Part shown: positions 33,831 to 42,252 of the stretch, in pieces
How positions within the stretch are numbered: the first letter of the stretch is position 1
Layout of the letters: each line of letters starts with the position of its first letter
From: Candidatus Gastranaerophilales bacterium
Lineage (GTDB): Bacteria; Cyanobacteriota; Vampirovibrionia; Gastranaerophilales; Gastranaerophilaceae
Length of the DNA: 46,995 nucleotides
Direction of reading: 5' to 3'
Assembly: GCA_944325565.1 (NCBI GenBank)
Contig: CALVAT010000007.1
Location: forward strand, 1 to 46,995
Made by a program: the position numbers and the translations under genes
Notes under the pieces: model-generated
Seen by the model: only the letters and a program-made list of their open reading frames with translations
The model's database searches: none
What the model was told of the DNA's origin: nothing

Positions 33831-35002
33831 AAGCACTCCAATATTTTTTGGGCTATATTGTATTTTGTATCTTTTTCAAGTTTCGTTATATTCAAATTTC
33901 TATCCAGAATAAAAACTTCGTTGTAATCGCTTGAAAAACCTGTATCTTTGCGCGAAATATCGTTAGCAATAAGGTAGTCGCAATTCTTCTTTTGAATTTT
34001 TTGTTTTGCGTATTCAAGCAGATTGTTGCTTTCCGCACAAAAGCCGATTACGGTTTGGCCTTCTTTTTTTATTTTACACATTTCTGACAAAATATCAGGA
34101 TTTTTTACAAGTTTTAATACTAATTCTTCCGTAGAATCCTTTTTAAGTTTTAAATCAGCAGTTTTCTCAGGTCTGTAATCAGCTACGGCAGCCGTCATTA
34201 TAAGAATATCCGCATTGGCAAATTCTTTTTTCACAGCATCAAACATCTGCACAGCACTTTGAACATCCACGGTTTTATAACTTCTTGAAAGTTCAAAAGT
34301 TTTTATAAGACAAACATCCGCACCCGCTTCAAACGCTCTATCCGCAATAGCAGTACCCATTTTGCCGGAGCTGTAATTGCCTATATACCGTACGGGGTCA
34401 AAGTTTTCCTTTGTGCCGCCAGCTGTTATAACTATTTTCTTACCTTTTAGAAACTGCTTCGCTTGCAAACATTTACAAGTTTTTTCATAAATTGTATTAA
34501 TGTCAGCTAACCTGCCTTTACCGTCCGTGCCGCAGGCAAGAAAACCATCTTCAGGTTCAACAAAAATCGCACCAAAAGTTTTTAGTGTTTGGATATTTTT
34601 TTGCACGGCCCCATTTTCCCACATGCCTGTATTCATTGCGGGAGCATATATTATTTGTTTTTGAAAAGCACAGGCAAGCGAGGTAAGAAGATTGTCACAA
34701 ATTCCGTTAGCAATTTTACCGATTGTATTTGCACTTGCGGGAGCTATTACAAAAATGTCAGCCCAGTCGCAAAGTGCAATATGTTCGGGTTTTCTTTCTT
34801 CCGACACAAATTGCTCAACATAAACCTGCTCCTGTGACAGAGTTTGCAGAGTCAACGGCGTCACAAACTCGAGAGCGCTTTTTGTGACAACCGTTTTTAC
34901 ATTTGCACCGTTTTTTTTAAACAAACGAATAAGCCCGCATATTTTATATGCAGCAATTCCGCCCGTTATTCCGATTAAAATGTTTTTATTCTCAATTGTC
35001 AC
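33809..35002 (-). CDS. coaBC: Bifunctional phosphopantothenoylcysteine decarboxylase/synthase
   Basis: 397 residues. The CoaC flavoprotein half (1-185) has Gly-Ile-Thr-Gly-Gly-Ile-Ala-Ala-Tyr-Lys, the catalytic His in Glu-His-Ile-Ala-Leu, Pro-Ala-Met-Asn-Thr-Gly-Met-Trp, and the flap Leu-Ala-Cys-Gly-Thr-Asp-Gly-Lys-Gly-Arg-Leu. The CoaB half (190-397) has Thr-Ala-Gly-Gly-Thr-Lys-Glu and Asn-Tyr-Ser-Ser-Gly-Lys-Met-Gly. Together they make 4'-phosphopantetheine from phosphopantothenate and cysteine via CTP. It is preceded on the same strand by trpS (34 bases) and followed by the overlapping Nif3-like gene. Confidence 0.96.
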   Translation of the reverse strand: MTIENKNILIGITGGIAAYKICGLIRLFKKNGANVKTVVTKSALEFVTPLTLQTLSQEQVYVEQFVSEERKPEHIALCDWADIFVIAPASANTIGKIANGICDNLLTSLACAFQKQIIYAPAMNTGMWENGAVQKNIQTLKTFGAIFVEPEDGFLACGTDGKGRLADINTIYEKTCKCLQAKQFLKGKKIVITAGGTKENFDPVRYIGNYSSGKMGTAIADRAFEAGADVCLIKTFELSRSYKTVDVQSAVQMFDAVKKEFANADILIMTAAVADYRPEKTADLKLKKDSTEELVLKLVKNPDILSEMCKIKKEGQTVIGFCAESNNLLEYAKQKIQKKNCDYLIANDISRKDTGFSSDYNEVFILDRNLNITKLEKDTKYNIAQKILECLWQKPAI

Positions 35003-35036
35003 TTTTTGACTCCGATACGCCCCTAAAATTTAGCAT

Positions 35037-36068
35037 TTATAATTGAAACATTCCGACAGCTTTTCTTATTTTTGAAAGAACTTCTTCTGCCGCGATACGG
35101 GCATTTTCATCACCCTTTCTGATTATTTCGTCAACAATTTCAGGGTGCTGCTCGTAGTATTTTCTTCTTTCTCTGATTGGTTTAAGCTGTTCATTTATTA
35201 TTGCCGCAAGTTCACGTTTGCAGTCAGCACAGCCTCGTTTACCGGCAATACATTCCTCCTGAACTTTTTTAACCTGCTCTTCAGTAGCGAAAGCTTTCCA
35301 GTATTCAAAAGCCACCTCGCATTTATCAGGATGTCCGGGGTCATCACGTCTTGCACGGCTTCTGTCAGTAATTGCTTTCATTATTGTTTTGGTGGTTGTT
35401 TCTTCGTCATCAGAAATTTTAATATCATTATGGAAGGATTTACCCATTTTTTGTCCGTCTACGCCTTTTAACATTGGGGTAGTGGTTAACAAAGGCTTAG
35501 CCTCTTTAAAAAGTTCAGTTTTATATATATTGTTGAATCTTCTAGCAATATCTCTTGTAATTTCAATATGTGCAACCTGATCTATACCGACAGGAACATA
35601 ATCAACATTGAAAGATAAAATATCTGCTGACATCAAAACAGGATAACCTAAAAATCCGTATGATACATTCGGTTTTGTTTCATCTTCACCGGCTCTAATC
35701 ATTTTAGCAAGGTCTTTAAGGGTCGGGTCACGCTCTACCCAGTTTTGCGGTGTAATCATACTTAAATAAATATGAAGCTCTGATGTTTGCGGAAGATGTG
35801 ACTGTATATATATATCCGCCTTTTCAGGGTCAATACCTGCAGCCAGCCAGTCGAGCACAACATTTCTTGTATCCTCAACAAGATTTTCCGTGCAGTCAAA
35901 TTTGGTCGTAAGAGCGTGCCAATCAGCAACAAAAAAGAAACATTCATATTCTTCCTGAAGTTTTACCATGTTTTTTAATACACCGAGATAATGCCCCAGA
36001 TGCAATCTTCCGGTCGGGCGCATTCCCGTGATTATACGACCTTTTTTGTTTGGTGTAGTTGTACTCAT
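35037..36068 (-). CDS. trpS: Tryptophanyl-tRNA synthetase
   Basis: 343 residues, normal for the bacterial class I enzyme that charges tRNA-Trp. The HIGH-type motif reads His-Leu-Gly-His within Arg-Pro-Thr-Gly-Arg-Leu, and the KMSKS-type motif reads Lys-Met-Gly-Lys-Ser near residue 205. A Cys-Ala-Asp-Cys pair near residue 275 with Cys-Ile and Lys-Arg around it resembles the small Fe-S or zinc knuckle found in some TrpRS. It lies between comEC and coaBC on the same strand with short gaps. Confidence 0.95.
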   Translation of the reverse strand: MSTTTPNKKGRIITGMRPTGRLHLGHYLGVLKNMVKLQEEYECFFFVADWHALTTKFDCTENLVEDTRNVVLDWLAAGIDPEKADIYIQSHLPQTSELHIYLSMITPQNWVERDPTLKDLAKMIRAGEDETKPNVSYGFLGYPVLMSADILSFNVDYVPVGIDQVAHIEITRDIARRFNNIYKTELFKEAKPLLTTTPMLKGVDGQKMGKSFHNDIKISDDEETTTKTIMKAITDRSRARRDDPGHPDKCEVAFEYWKAFATEEQVKKVQEECIAGKRGCADCKRELAAIINEQLKPIRERRKYYEQHPEIVDEIIRKGDENARIAAEEVLSKIRKAVGMFQL

Positions 36069-36130
36069 TGTTATTCCTTTTTTCCTTTATTACGCCTGTT
36101 CAGCCACAAAAATTATATAACAGACAGGTT

Positions 36131-38584
36131 TCAATTTCCAGACGAGTTATTCTGTTGAACACACAACCGTCTCATATCTCTTTCAAAATTTTTATTAACA
36201 GCATTGTAACGATAAATCTCGTATACATTTCCGTCGCTTGTAATTTTTATTGCGTTGTCTATATCTGTCCTATATACTCTTTGATTATTCTTAGCAAGTA
36301 TTTTCAAAGTTTGTTTTGTCGGATGACCGTATGGGTTTAACCCCGTTGAAATGATTGTTGCGTCAGAGTTGATAGATTTTAACATATTTTTAGAAACAGT
36401 ATTGTTTGCACCGTGATGACCCGATTTTAAGATTTCTATATCATCATTATTTAAATTGTTTTTAATTTTTTCAAAACTCTTTACACCCGCATCGGCCATA
36501 AACAACATATCAAAATCCTTATAAGAAAGAAGTGCCACAGTAGATGTATCATTGTCGCTTTTTGTATTTATATCCGGCGTAAAAGTTTTTATTGTCAGAT
36601 CATTTTCTTCAAAAACAGCCGAATTATTTTGTGCGGTAATGTTGTTAATTTTGTTCTTTTCTAAGTAATTTATTATGGCTTTTGTTGTTTTAGAGTTATC
36701 TTTTTGTTTGTTTAGTACAAGCTTTTTGACCTTTACCGTTTTCATTACATCTATGGCTCCGCCCGAATGGTCAGCATCAAAATGCGTGAGCAATAAAACG
36801 TCAAGAGTTTTAATCCCTCTGTCTTTAAGGTATTTGTTCATTATTGCATCTGCCTGAGAGAAATTTGAAGACACCCCGTCATTAGACCCGTGAGCCGTAT
36901 CAATCATTATATATTTGCTATTCGGGGTTTTTATTAAAAAGCTGTCGGCATTTCCTACATCAAAAACAACTATCTCCAGTTCTTTTCTGTCGATTTTCTT
37001 AAAAGAAACAACAAAAAGCATAAGCAGAATTAAAAGTATGCTCCATGTTTTGCGGTTATTGAATTTTGTTCTTAATGCCAAACCAAATATCACAAGAATG
37101 GAATAATAAATTATTATCTGAAAAATATCAGGATGAGTTGTCGTTAGCAATGCATTAGGAAGATTTGCAAAATAATCAGAAATTTTGATAAGTATTGTCA
37201 CAACCGGATTCAAGACAAATGCAAATGTCATACAGATTTTATCAACAAAAGTATCAACAGGAATCATCGCAAGAATAGAAGATACAAAGCCGACAAAGCT
37301 TATCACAGCAATAAAAGGAGCAATCAAAAAGTTAGCAAGTATTGAATATGTTGCAAAAGAGTTAAAATAAAACATCTGTATCGGGGCAGCCCATAACTGG
37401 GCAATAACAGGTATGAAGATTGCTCCGAGAATAAATTCAACAGCTTTATTTTTAATCTTTTCCAGTACCGGCTGAGCATAAAATATTAACGCAAATGTTA
37501 CAACAAACGAAAGCTGAAACCCTACATCGTTAATCATAGCCGGATTATACAAAAGCATTAAAAATGCAACAAGAAAAACCAAAGACACACTGTTTGCACT
37601 GCGGTCAATAAGTTTCCCGAGTATGATAAATTCAATCATAATAGCCGCACGCAAAACAGACGCCCCCATACCGGTCATAAGTGTATAAAACGCGACAAGC
37701 AATGCCCCTAAAATGACAACAAGACGATGATTTATGCGCAAACGGCAGCCTATAAAATACCAGATTCCGAATATTATAGACACGTTCATACCGGAAGCCG
37801 CCAGTATATGCAGCAAACCTGAATTAATAAAAGAATTTTTTATTTCATCCGGAGGATTTATTGCATCATCGCCGAAAACAATACCGCCAAGCACTTCAAT
37901 ATTAGGACTTTTTATAAATTTTTTATGATGCTCAAGTATATTGTTTCTTGTATCATTCAATTGTTGAAGAAACCTGCCGCCAAAACTATCCGGTTTTGAG
38001 ATAACCTTCCAATTATTATTCGTTACATAAAAGGTAGAAAATACCCGACGGTTTTTAAGATAGTTGGCATAATCAAACTGAGAAGGATTTTTAGCCTTAA
38101 TAGGGCTTCTTAGTTTACCTTTCAGCTCTATTTTATCGGCAATTTTTATTTTGGCTATATTTTCCTGTGTATCGTATAAGGTTACAATTGTTTTTGCTTT
38201 AAGGTTTTCTGCTTTTATATCATTAAATATTCCCGAATCAGGCTTTAAATAAAATTTTGTTTTTGAAGGATTGTTTGTTGTTGGGATAGACGTAACAGTA
38301 CCTGTTATAGAGGCCTTTGAAGGGATAAACTTCGACAGGTCATCATGATTTTTTATTTGTACATGACAGTTAAAAAGCGCAAGCGCAAAGGCAAGATAAC
38401 AGATGATTGCATACCTGTTTGAAACAAAATTTTTAACCAGCGCAAACACTGTAAGCACAAATAAAAATATAGCGATATAAGCCTCGCTATGTGTAAAAAA
38501 GCCTATTACACCGAGTATATAGAACGAAGAAAAAATAACAACTCTGTTTAACGAAATTTTATCAAAATTTTCATCTTTTTCCAT
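36131..38584 (-). CDS. comEC: ComEC/Rec2 DNA uptake channel
   Basis: 817 residues. The N-terminal third has membrane spans and an OB-like domain (DUF4131-type). The central competence domain (about 215-490) has at least six spans and the Ala-Ala-Ser-Gly-Met-Asn motif. The C-terminal third (about 535-800) is a metallo-beta-lactamase domain with Leu-Thr-His-Phe-Asp-Ala-Asp-His-Ser-Gly-Gly and Ser-Gly-His-His-Gly. ComEC forms the inner-membrane channel for transforming DNA, and the MBL domain may degrade the non-transported strand. All three domains are present, so natural competence is plausible with the type IV pilus genes nearby. Confidence 0.94.
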   Translation of the reverse strand: MEKDENFDKISLNRVVIFSSFYILGVIGFFTHSEAYIAIFLFVLTVFALVKNFVSNRYAIICYLAFALALFNCHVQIKNHDDLSKFIPSKASITGTVTSIPTTNNPSKTKFYLKPDSGIFNDIKAENLKAKTIVTLYDTQENIAKIKIADKIELKGKLRSPIKAKNPSQFDYANYLKNRRVFSTFYVTNNNWKVISKPDSFGGRFLQQLNDTRNNILEHHKKFIKSPNIEVLGGIVFGDDAINPPDEIKNSFINSGLLHILAASGMNVSIIFGIWYFIGCRLRINHRLVVILGALLVAFYTLMTGMGASVLRAAIMIEFIILGKLIDRSANSVSLVFLVAFLMLLYNPAMINDVGFQLSFVVTFALIFYAQPVLEKIKNKAVEFILGAIFIPVIAQLWAAPIQMFYFNSFATYSILANFLIAPFIAVISFVGFVSSILAMIPVDTFVDKICMTFAFVLNPVVTILIKISDYFANLPNALLTTTHPDIFQIIIYYSILVIFGLALRTKFNNRKTWSILLILLMLFVVSFKKIDRKELEIVVFDVGNADSFLIKTPNSKYIMIDTAHGSNDGVSSNFSQADAIMNKYLKDRGIKTLDVLLLTHFDADHSGGAIDVMKTVKVKKLVLNKQKDNSKTTKAIINYLEKNKINNITAQNNSAVFEENDLTIKTFTPDINTKSDNDTSTVALLSYKDFDMLFMADAGVKSFEKIKNNLNNDDIEILKSGHHGANNTVSKNMLKSINSDATIISTGLNPYGHPTKQTLKILAKNNQRVYRTDIDNAIKITSDGNVYEIYRYNAVNKNFERDMRRLCVQQNNSSGN

Positions 38585-38596
38585 TTTTTTATCATA

Positions 38597-38650
38597 TAAA
38601 AAAAGCCCCTCAATTAAAATCTTTTAAAAATTTTTTTTGAAGGGTCTTTT
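38597..38650 (-). terminator. Rho-independent terminator of the 38670-39101 gene
   Basis: On the minus strand, GACCCTTCA (38646-38638) pairs with TGAGGGGC (38612-38605), with one wobble, around an AT-rich loop. A run of seven T follows (minus strand 38604-38598). It stops just before the comEC start. Confidence 0.75.
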
Positions 38651-38669
38651 TATTTATCAATTATACTTT

Positions 38670-39101
38670 TTAATTTTGTGCGATTTTAGCTTTTTGTTCT
38701 TCAATAACTTTTTTCTGTGATTCAATTATTGCGTCTTTAGCGTCAATCATCTCTTTTTGTACACCGATAAAATCTTTTAATTCTTTATTATTTTGTTTTT
38801 CCATAGCAACAAATTTTGCAAGAATTTTATTTACTTTTTTGGTTTCGATGTAATCTTTTACGCCTTTTACAACGCCTGCTCCAACCGCAACAATACCAGC
38901 TGTAACAGCTGCGTATTTGCCGATTTTTTTAGGATTATTTTTCACAAACTCAAAAGAATCTTTCGAAATCGTTTTTGCATATTTTAACTGCTCTTTTATA
39001 AACGGTTTAAAGGTTTTGTCATAAGTTGTTTTAGCACTATCCGCATATTGTTTTGCTTTGTCTGAAATGTTATTTGTCACTGCTGAAAAATTCATGTTCA
39101 C
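38670..39101 (-). CDS. Small coiled-coil membrane protein of unknown function
   Basis: 143 residues. A helical basic N-terminal half (1-60) is followed by an Ala/Gly/Val segment at 62-80 that could span a membrane, and a charged coiled coil at about 95-143 rich in Lys, Glu and Gln. It resembles YtxH-type general stress proteins in layout but not clearly in sequence. There is no signal peptide, and the N-terminus Met-Asn-Met-Asn-Phe-Ser is short and Asn-rich. It is divergent (200-base gap) from the Ala-rich coiled-coil gene at 39301 and has its own terminator. The gap 39102-39300 is extremely AT-rich with no clear gene. Confidence 0.7.
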   Translation of the reverse strand: MNMNFSAVTNNISDKAKQYADSAKTTYDKTFKPFIKEQLKYAKTISKDSFEFVKNNPKKIGKYAAVTAGIVAVGAGVVKGVKDYIETKKVNKILAKFVAMEKQNNKELKDFIGVQKEMIDAKDAIIESQKKVIEEQKAKIAQN

Positions 39102-39300
39102 ACCTCACTAAAGTTACAATACTATAAAGTTCCTTAAATATAAAATGTTGCCAAATTTTTTAAGTATTTTTACAAAATTATACAATTGTAAACTTATGTA
39201 AATAATATATAAAAAATATATACACAAATATCAATTTCTTTATTTAAAAGGTTTTTATTTATATAGAGAGTAAATTAAGACAAAGAAAGAGAGCATTAAA

Positions 39301-40719
39301 ATGGGTGACGGCGTAAGCTTAAATTCAGGAAACGACAAATTTAAAATAGATTTTAAAAAACTTTTTGATTTTAAAACATACTATGCAACAGAAACAACAA
39401 TACCTACAATCGATCTTAGCGGCAACGGCAACTGGGGCAACGTAGGAGATTCGGTTGCTTTTTCATCCGACAAAGGACAAAAAGTTTATTCAACACCAGA
39501 ACAGGCTTATGGCACAGGAACATCAAGTTCTGCAACCAACTCTGTATCGAATGGAAATACAACAGATCAAGAAATTGAAGAAGGCAATTCTGCTTTAAGC
39601 AGTAAAGATGTTAATGTTGTACGTGCAGCAAAAACAGGTGTCGATAATTTAGTTTCTTCACCTGAAGCAGCAGCCAGCGTAGACGCAGCCGGCACTGAAG
39701 TAACAAATGCAGAAAACACAGTTGCAACTAACGAAGAAGGTGTCGTAACAGCAACAAGCGAAAAAGAAACAGCTCAGGGTGTTGAAGACGCCGCAGAAGC
39801 AACAGAAGAACAAAGTCAAGCTAAAGTTGATAGCCAAAAAGCTGATTTAGAAGCCAAAAAAGCTAATTTAACAAAAGCAGAAGCTGCTGAAACAAAAGCA
39901 CAGGCCAATAAAACCGCAGCAGAAGCAACAGTTGCAAGCTGTAAAACGACAGTAACAGAAGCTAAAGCTGCTGTAGCAGCCGCTTCATCAGCAGTTCCAT
40001 TTTCAGCAGGCGCACTGGCCGCTGCCAAGGCAGCTCTTGCAGCAGCAGAAGCTGCATTAAAAGCAGCAGAAGCAAAACTTGAAGTAGCTAAAGCAGAGCT
40101 TCAAAAAGCTACAGCTCAAAAAGAACAGGCCACAGCAGAAAGAGACCAATCCCAAGCTCAGCTTGATCAGGATGAAGAAGCATTGCAAAAAGCAGAAAAA
40201 GACCTTACTAAAGCGAAAGAAGATGTAGATGCAGCAAATGAAAAACTTCAAAATGCCAAACAGCAATTAGAAACAGCCCAAGCTGACTTAGAAACAAAGG
40301 CAACCGCTTACGAAGCAGTAAAAAGCGATGTACAAAAACTATCATCTGATTTGAGTAAAAAATTAGACGAAACACTCAAAAAACTTGAAGATGGCGAAGA
40401 AACAGAAGGCGCTGCTGCTGAAACAGGAAACCAGAATAACTGGATGCAAAAGGGACAATCTGTTATGAATCTTTTTAATCAAGGAATGAATGGAATTAAC
40501 TCATTAACAGGTGGTGCAGCTCAGGACGCATCTGAAACGACATCATCAAAACGTAAACCTACTGCCTATGATAATGCAGTATTGAATGCAACATTAAACT
40601 CAACTGCATCTTTTATAACAAAAGGTGAATCAAACGGCTGGAATTTTGCAAATGCAAATACCTCTACAACTTCAACAAATACAACCAATCCTTTTAATAA
40701 AAAGAAGATCGAAGAATAA
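39301..40719 (+). CDS. Ala/Glu/Lys-rich coiled-coil protein of unknown function
   Basis: 472 residues. Residues 1-75 are globular or disordered with Asp, Gly and Ser. Residues about 90-350 form one very long Ala/Lys/Glu/Gln heptad region (Ala-Ala-Ala-Glu-Ala and Lys-Ala-Glu repeats), giving a rod-like coiled coil about 250 residues long. The rest is disordered Ser/Thr/Asn-rich. No signal peptide, membrane span or enzymatic motif is seen. Codon use is biased to GCA Ala. GAGAG lies about 10 bases before the ATG. It converges with the coiled-coil gene at 40922-42094 across a strong terminator. Possible roles are surface filament, scaffold or secreted effector, all inferences. Confidence 0.72.
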   Translation: MGDGVSLNSGNDKFKIDFKKLFDFKTYYATETTIPTIDLSGNGNWGNVGDSVAFSSDKGQKVYSTPEQAYGTGTSSSATNSVSNGNTTDQEIEEGNSALSSKDVNVVRAAKTGVDNLVSSPEAAASVDAAGTEVTNAENTVATNEEGVVTATSEKETAQGVEDAAEATEEQSQAKVDSQKADLEAKKANLTKAEAAETKAQANKTAAEATVASCKTTVTEAKAAVAAASSAVPFSAGALAAAKAALAAAEAALKAAEAKLEVAKAELQKATAQKEQATAERDQSQAQLDQDEEALQKAEKDLTKAKEDVDAANEKLQNAKQQLETAQADLETKATAYEAVKSDVQKLSSDLSKKLDETLKKLEDGEETEGAAAETGNQNNWMQKGQSVMNLFNQGMNGINSLTGGAAQDASETTSSKRKPTAYDNAVLNATLNSTASFITKGESNGWNFANANTSTTSTNTTNPFNKKKIEE

Positions 40720-40733
40720 AGGCTAATAATCTA

Positions 40734-40773
40734 GTGTCGCAGGTACCGCCGGCTCAACGCAGCCGACACCTGC
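40734..40773. repeat. GC-rich stretch with competing inverted repeats
   Basis: GTGTCG (40734-40739) is complementary to CGACAC (40764-40769). Alternatively GCAGGT (40739-40744) pairs with ACCTGC (40768-40773) and CGGCT (40750-40754) with AGCCG (40761-40765). The two folds exclude each other. The stretch is visibly richer in G+C than its surroundings and lies in the gap between the two coiled-coil genes. Confidence 0.6.
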
Positions 40774-40863
40774 TCACCTTTTCAAGTGACACTCAAAAAT
40801 TCTGCTCACATTCCTTAGCGCAAAATTTTCTCGGACATAATAAGTTTGTTTTTTATAACAGAA

Positions 40864-40901
40864 AAAATAAACCCCGATTAAAAACAATCGGGGTTTATTT
40901 T
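40864..40901. terminator. Bidirectional terminator between convergent genes
   Basis: A perfect 16-base stem: AAAATAAACCCCGATT (40864-40879) and its exact complement at 40886-40901, with a 6-base loop, flanked by A-runs and T-runs on the two sides. It serves both the 39301 and the 40922-42094 genes. Confidence 0.95.
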
Positions 40902-40921
40902 ATATATAGTCTGCTTGATTA

Positions 40922-42094
40922 TTAGGCAACAAGATCCTGAAACATTTTTCTGATTTCCTGATTGTTATTGTTTACAGTTGTTCTTGCACTTGTTGAAGAT
41001 TGTTCATTATTGTTTGCCATTGCTTCTAAAGCTTCTGTCATATTTGTATAACTACTGAAGTTATAAGATACAGCAAGGAATGGATTTGATGTTACTTGAG
41101 AGGTTTCGTTAGAAACTGTTTCTTCTGTATATATATCTACATCCGTTGTTTGAGTATCAGAATAGCTATAACTATTATCATAGCCGGAATATGAGCTTTC
41201 AGAGCCAGACTGTTTTGCTGATATTTTTTGGTCTATTGCTGCTATCTCACTATCAGTGATAGCTATTTCATTCTGTACTGCAGTTATCTGCTTATTTATT
41301 GATGAAAGCTGTTTTTCAAGCGGCTTATTCTGTTTTGTTAAAGATTTATTTTCAGAAAGTGCTCTGTTAATATTAGTTTGATAAGTAACGATGTTATTCT
41401 TTCTGATATCCATTTCTGATACACAATTATTTGTTTCTTTGATTAAAGCCTTTACCTGACTCATCAATGAACTGATTGCAGAAAATTCTTGATTACTGTT
41501 AACTAAAGAAGGATTTCCTACTTTTTCTGCAACATATTGTGCAACTTCGTTTTCTTCTAATTCGCCTGATTCAACTTTAGCATTGGCTTCTTCAGTCGCA
41601 TCTTGAATTCTTTTTCTTTCTTCAGCAACATTGTTTTGTGAATCACTAAGCATTTTAGAAATTTTTTCACTAATTTGCTGGTTCAATGCATCAGCATCTT
41701 TGTTATTTTTATCATATCCTTCTTGCAATTGTTCAATTGCTTCTTGTTCTTTTTCTATATTTTCTTCGTTTTCTTTAATTTCATCTTCATTAGCTTTAAT
41801 TCTTTCTTCATTAGCTTGGATTTGCTCTTCAAGATTTCTTTTTTGATTATATAATGCTCTCAATTGAGCTTCCAACTCACTTTTATAAGCAATTTTTTCA
41901 GCTCTCTGGTTTTCAAGAGCTTCAATTTCTGCTTCTAATTGAGCTAATTCAGCATCTGACTTAGATGTTTCTTGACTTTCAGAAGTTTCTTCTGTTCCGA
42001 ACAAACCGGTTGTATCTTCTGCCGGAGCTGTTGAACCAGATGTTCTGGAAGTTCCTTGAGTATTATTTACACCATAGATACCAGTAATTGTCAT
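40922..42094 (-). CDS. Long coiled-coil protein of unknown function
   Basis: 390 residues. The first 45 residues are low-complexity Thr/Ser/Gly/Glu. Residues about 45-140 and 225-290 are strong coiled coils of Glu/Gln/Lys/Asn, separated by a helical domain. Residues 290-390 are a Ser/Tyr/Thr/Asn-rich tail with Tyr-Ser repeats. No signal peptide, membrane span or catalytic motif is seen. GGTG lies before the ATG, and a -10-like TATAAT on the minus strand (42169-42164) gives a leader of about 65 bases. Together with the oppositely oriented Ala-rich protein it makes a pair of large non-enzymatic rods; a structural, secreted or surface role is an inference. Confidence 0.72.
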   Translation of the reverse strand: MTITGIYGVNNTQGTSRTSGSTAPAEDTTGLFGTEETSESQETSKSDAELAQLEAEIEALENQRAEKIAYKSELEAQLRALYNQKRNLEEQIQANEERIKANEDEIKENEENIEKEQEAIEQLQEGYDKNNKDADALNQQISEKISKMLSDSQNNVAEERKRIQDATEEANAKVESGELEENEVAQYVAEKVGNPSLVNSNQEFSAISSLMSQVKALIKETNNCVSEMDIRKNNIVTYQTNINRALSENKSLTKQNKPLEKQLSSINKQITAVQNEIAITDSEIAAIDQKISAKQSGSESSYSGYDNSYSYSDTQTTDVDIYTEETVSNETSQVTSNPFLAVSYNFSSYTNMTEALEAMANNNEQSSTSARTTVNNNNQEIRKMFQDLVA

Positions 42095-42203
42095 TGCTTA
42101 CACCTTTGTTTAGAATACACACATATATATAAAAACAATTTTTTATATACAATTTCAATATTTATTATATCTGTTACAATTCTTTACATTATAAAAATGA
42201 ATG

Positions 42204-42234
42204 AAAAAAGAGAGCTCTTTAAGCCCTCTTTTTT
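42204..42234 (-). terminator. Rho-independent terminator of gatB
   Basis: A 13-base stem with one wobble pair: 42204-42216 against 42222-42234, including six A/T pairs at the base. It lies just after the gatB stop codon and can act in both directions. Confidence 0.85.
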
Positions 42235-42252
42235 ATTACTATCTCTTTTTAA

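Noticed and set aside
40734-40925. 63-codon plus-strand frame downstream of the Ala-rich gene
   Set aside because: It runs through the inverted repeats and a perfect terminator and has no ribosome binding site.
38670-42094. Prophage remnant
   Set aside because: No integrase, terminase, capsid or tail-like protein, and no attachment repeats flank the block.
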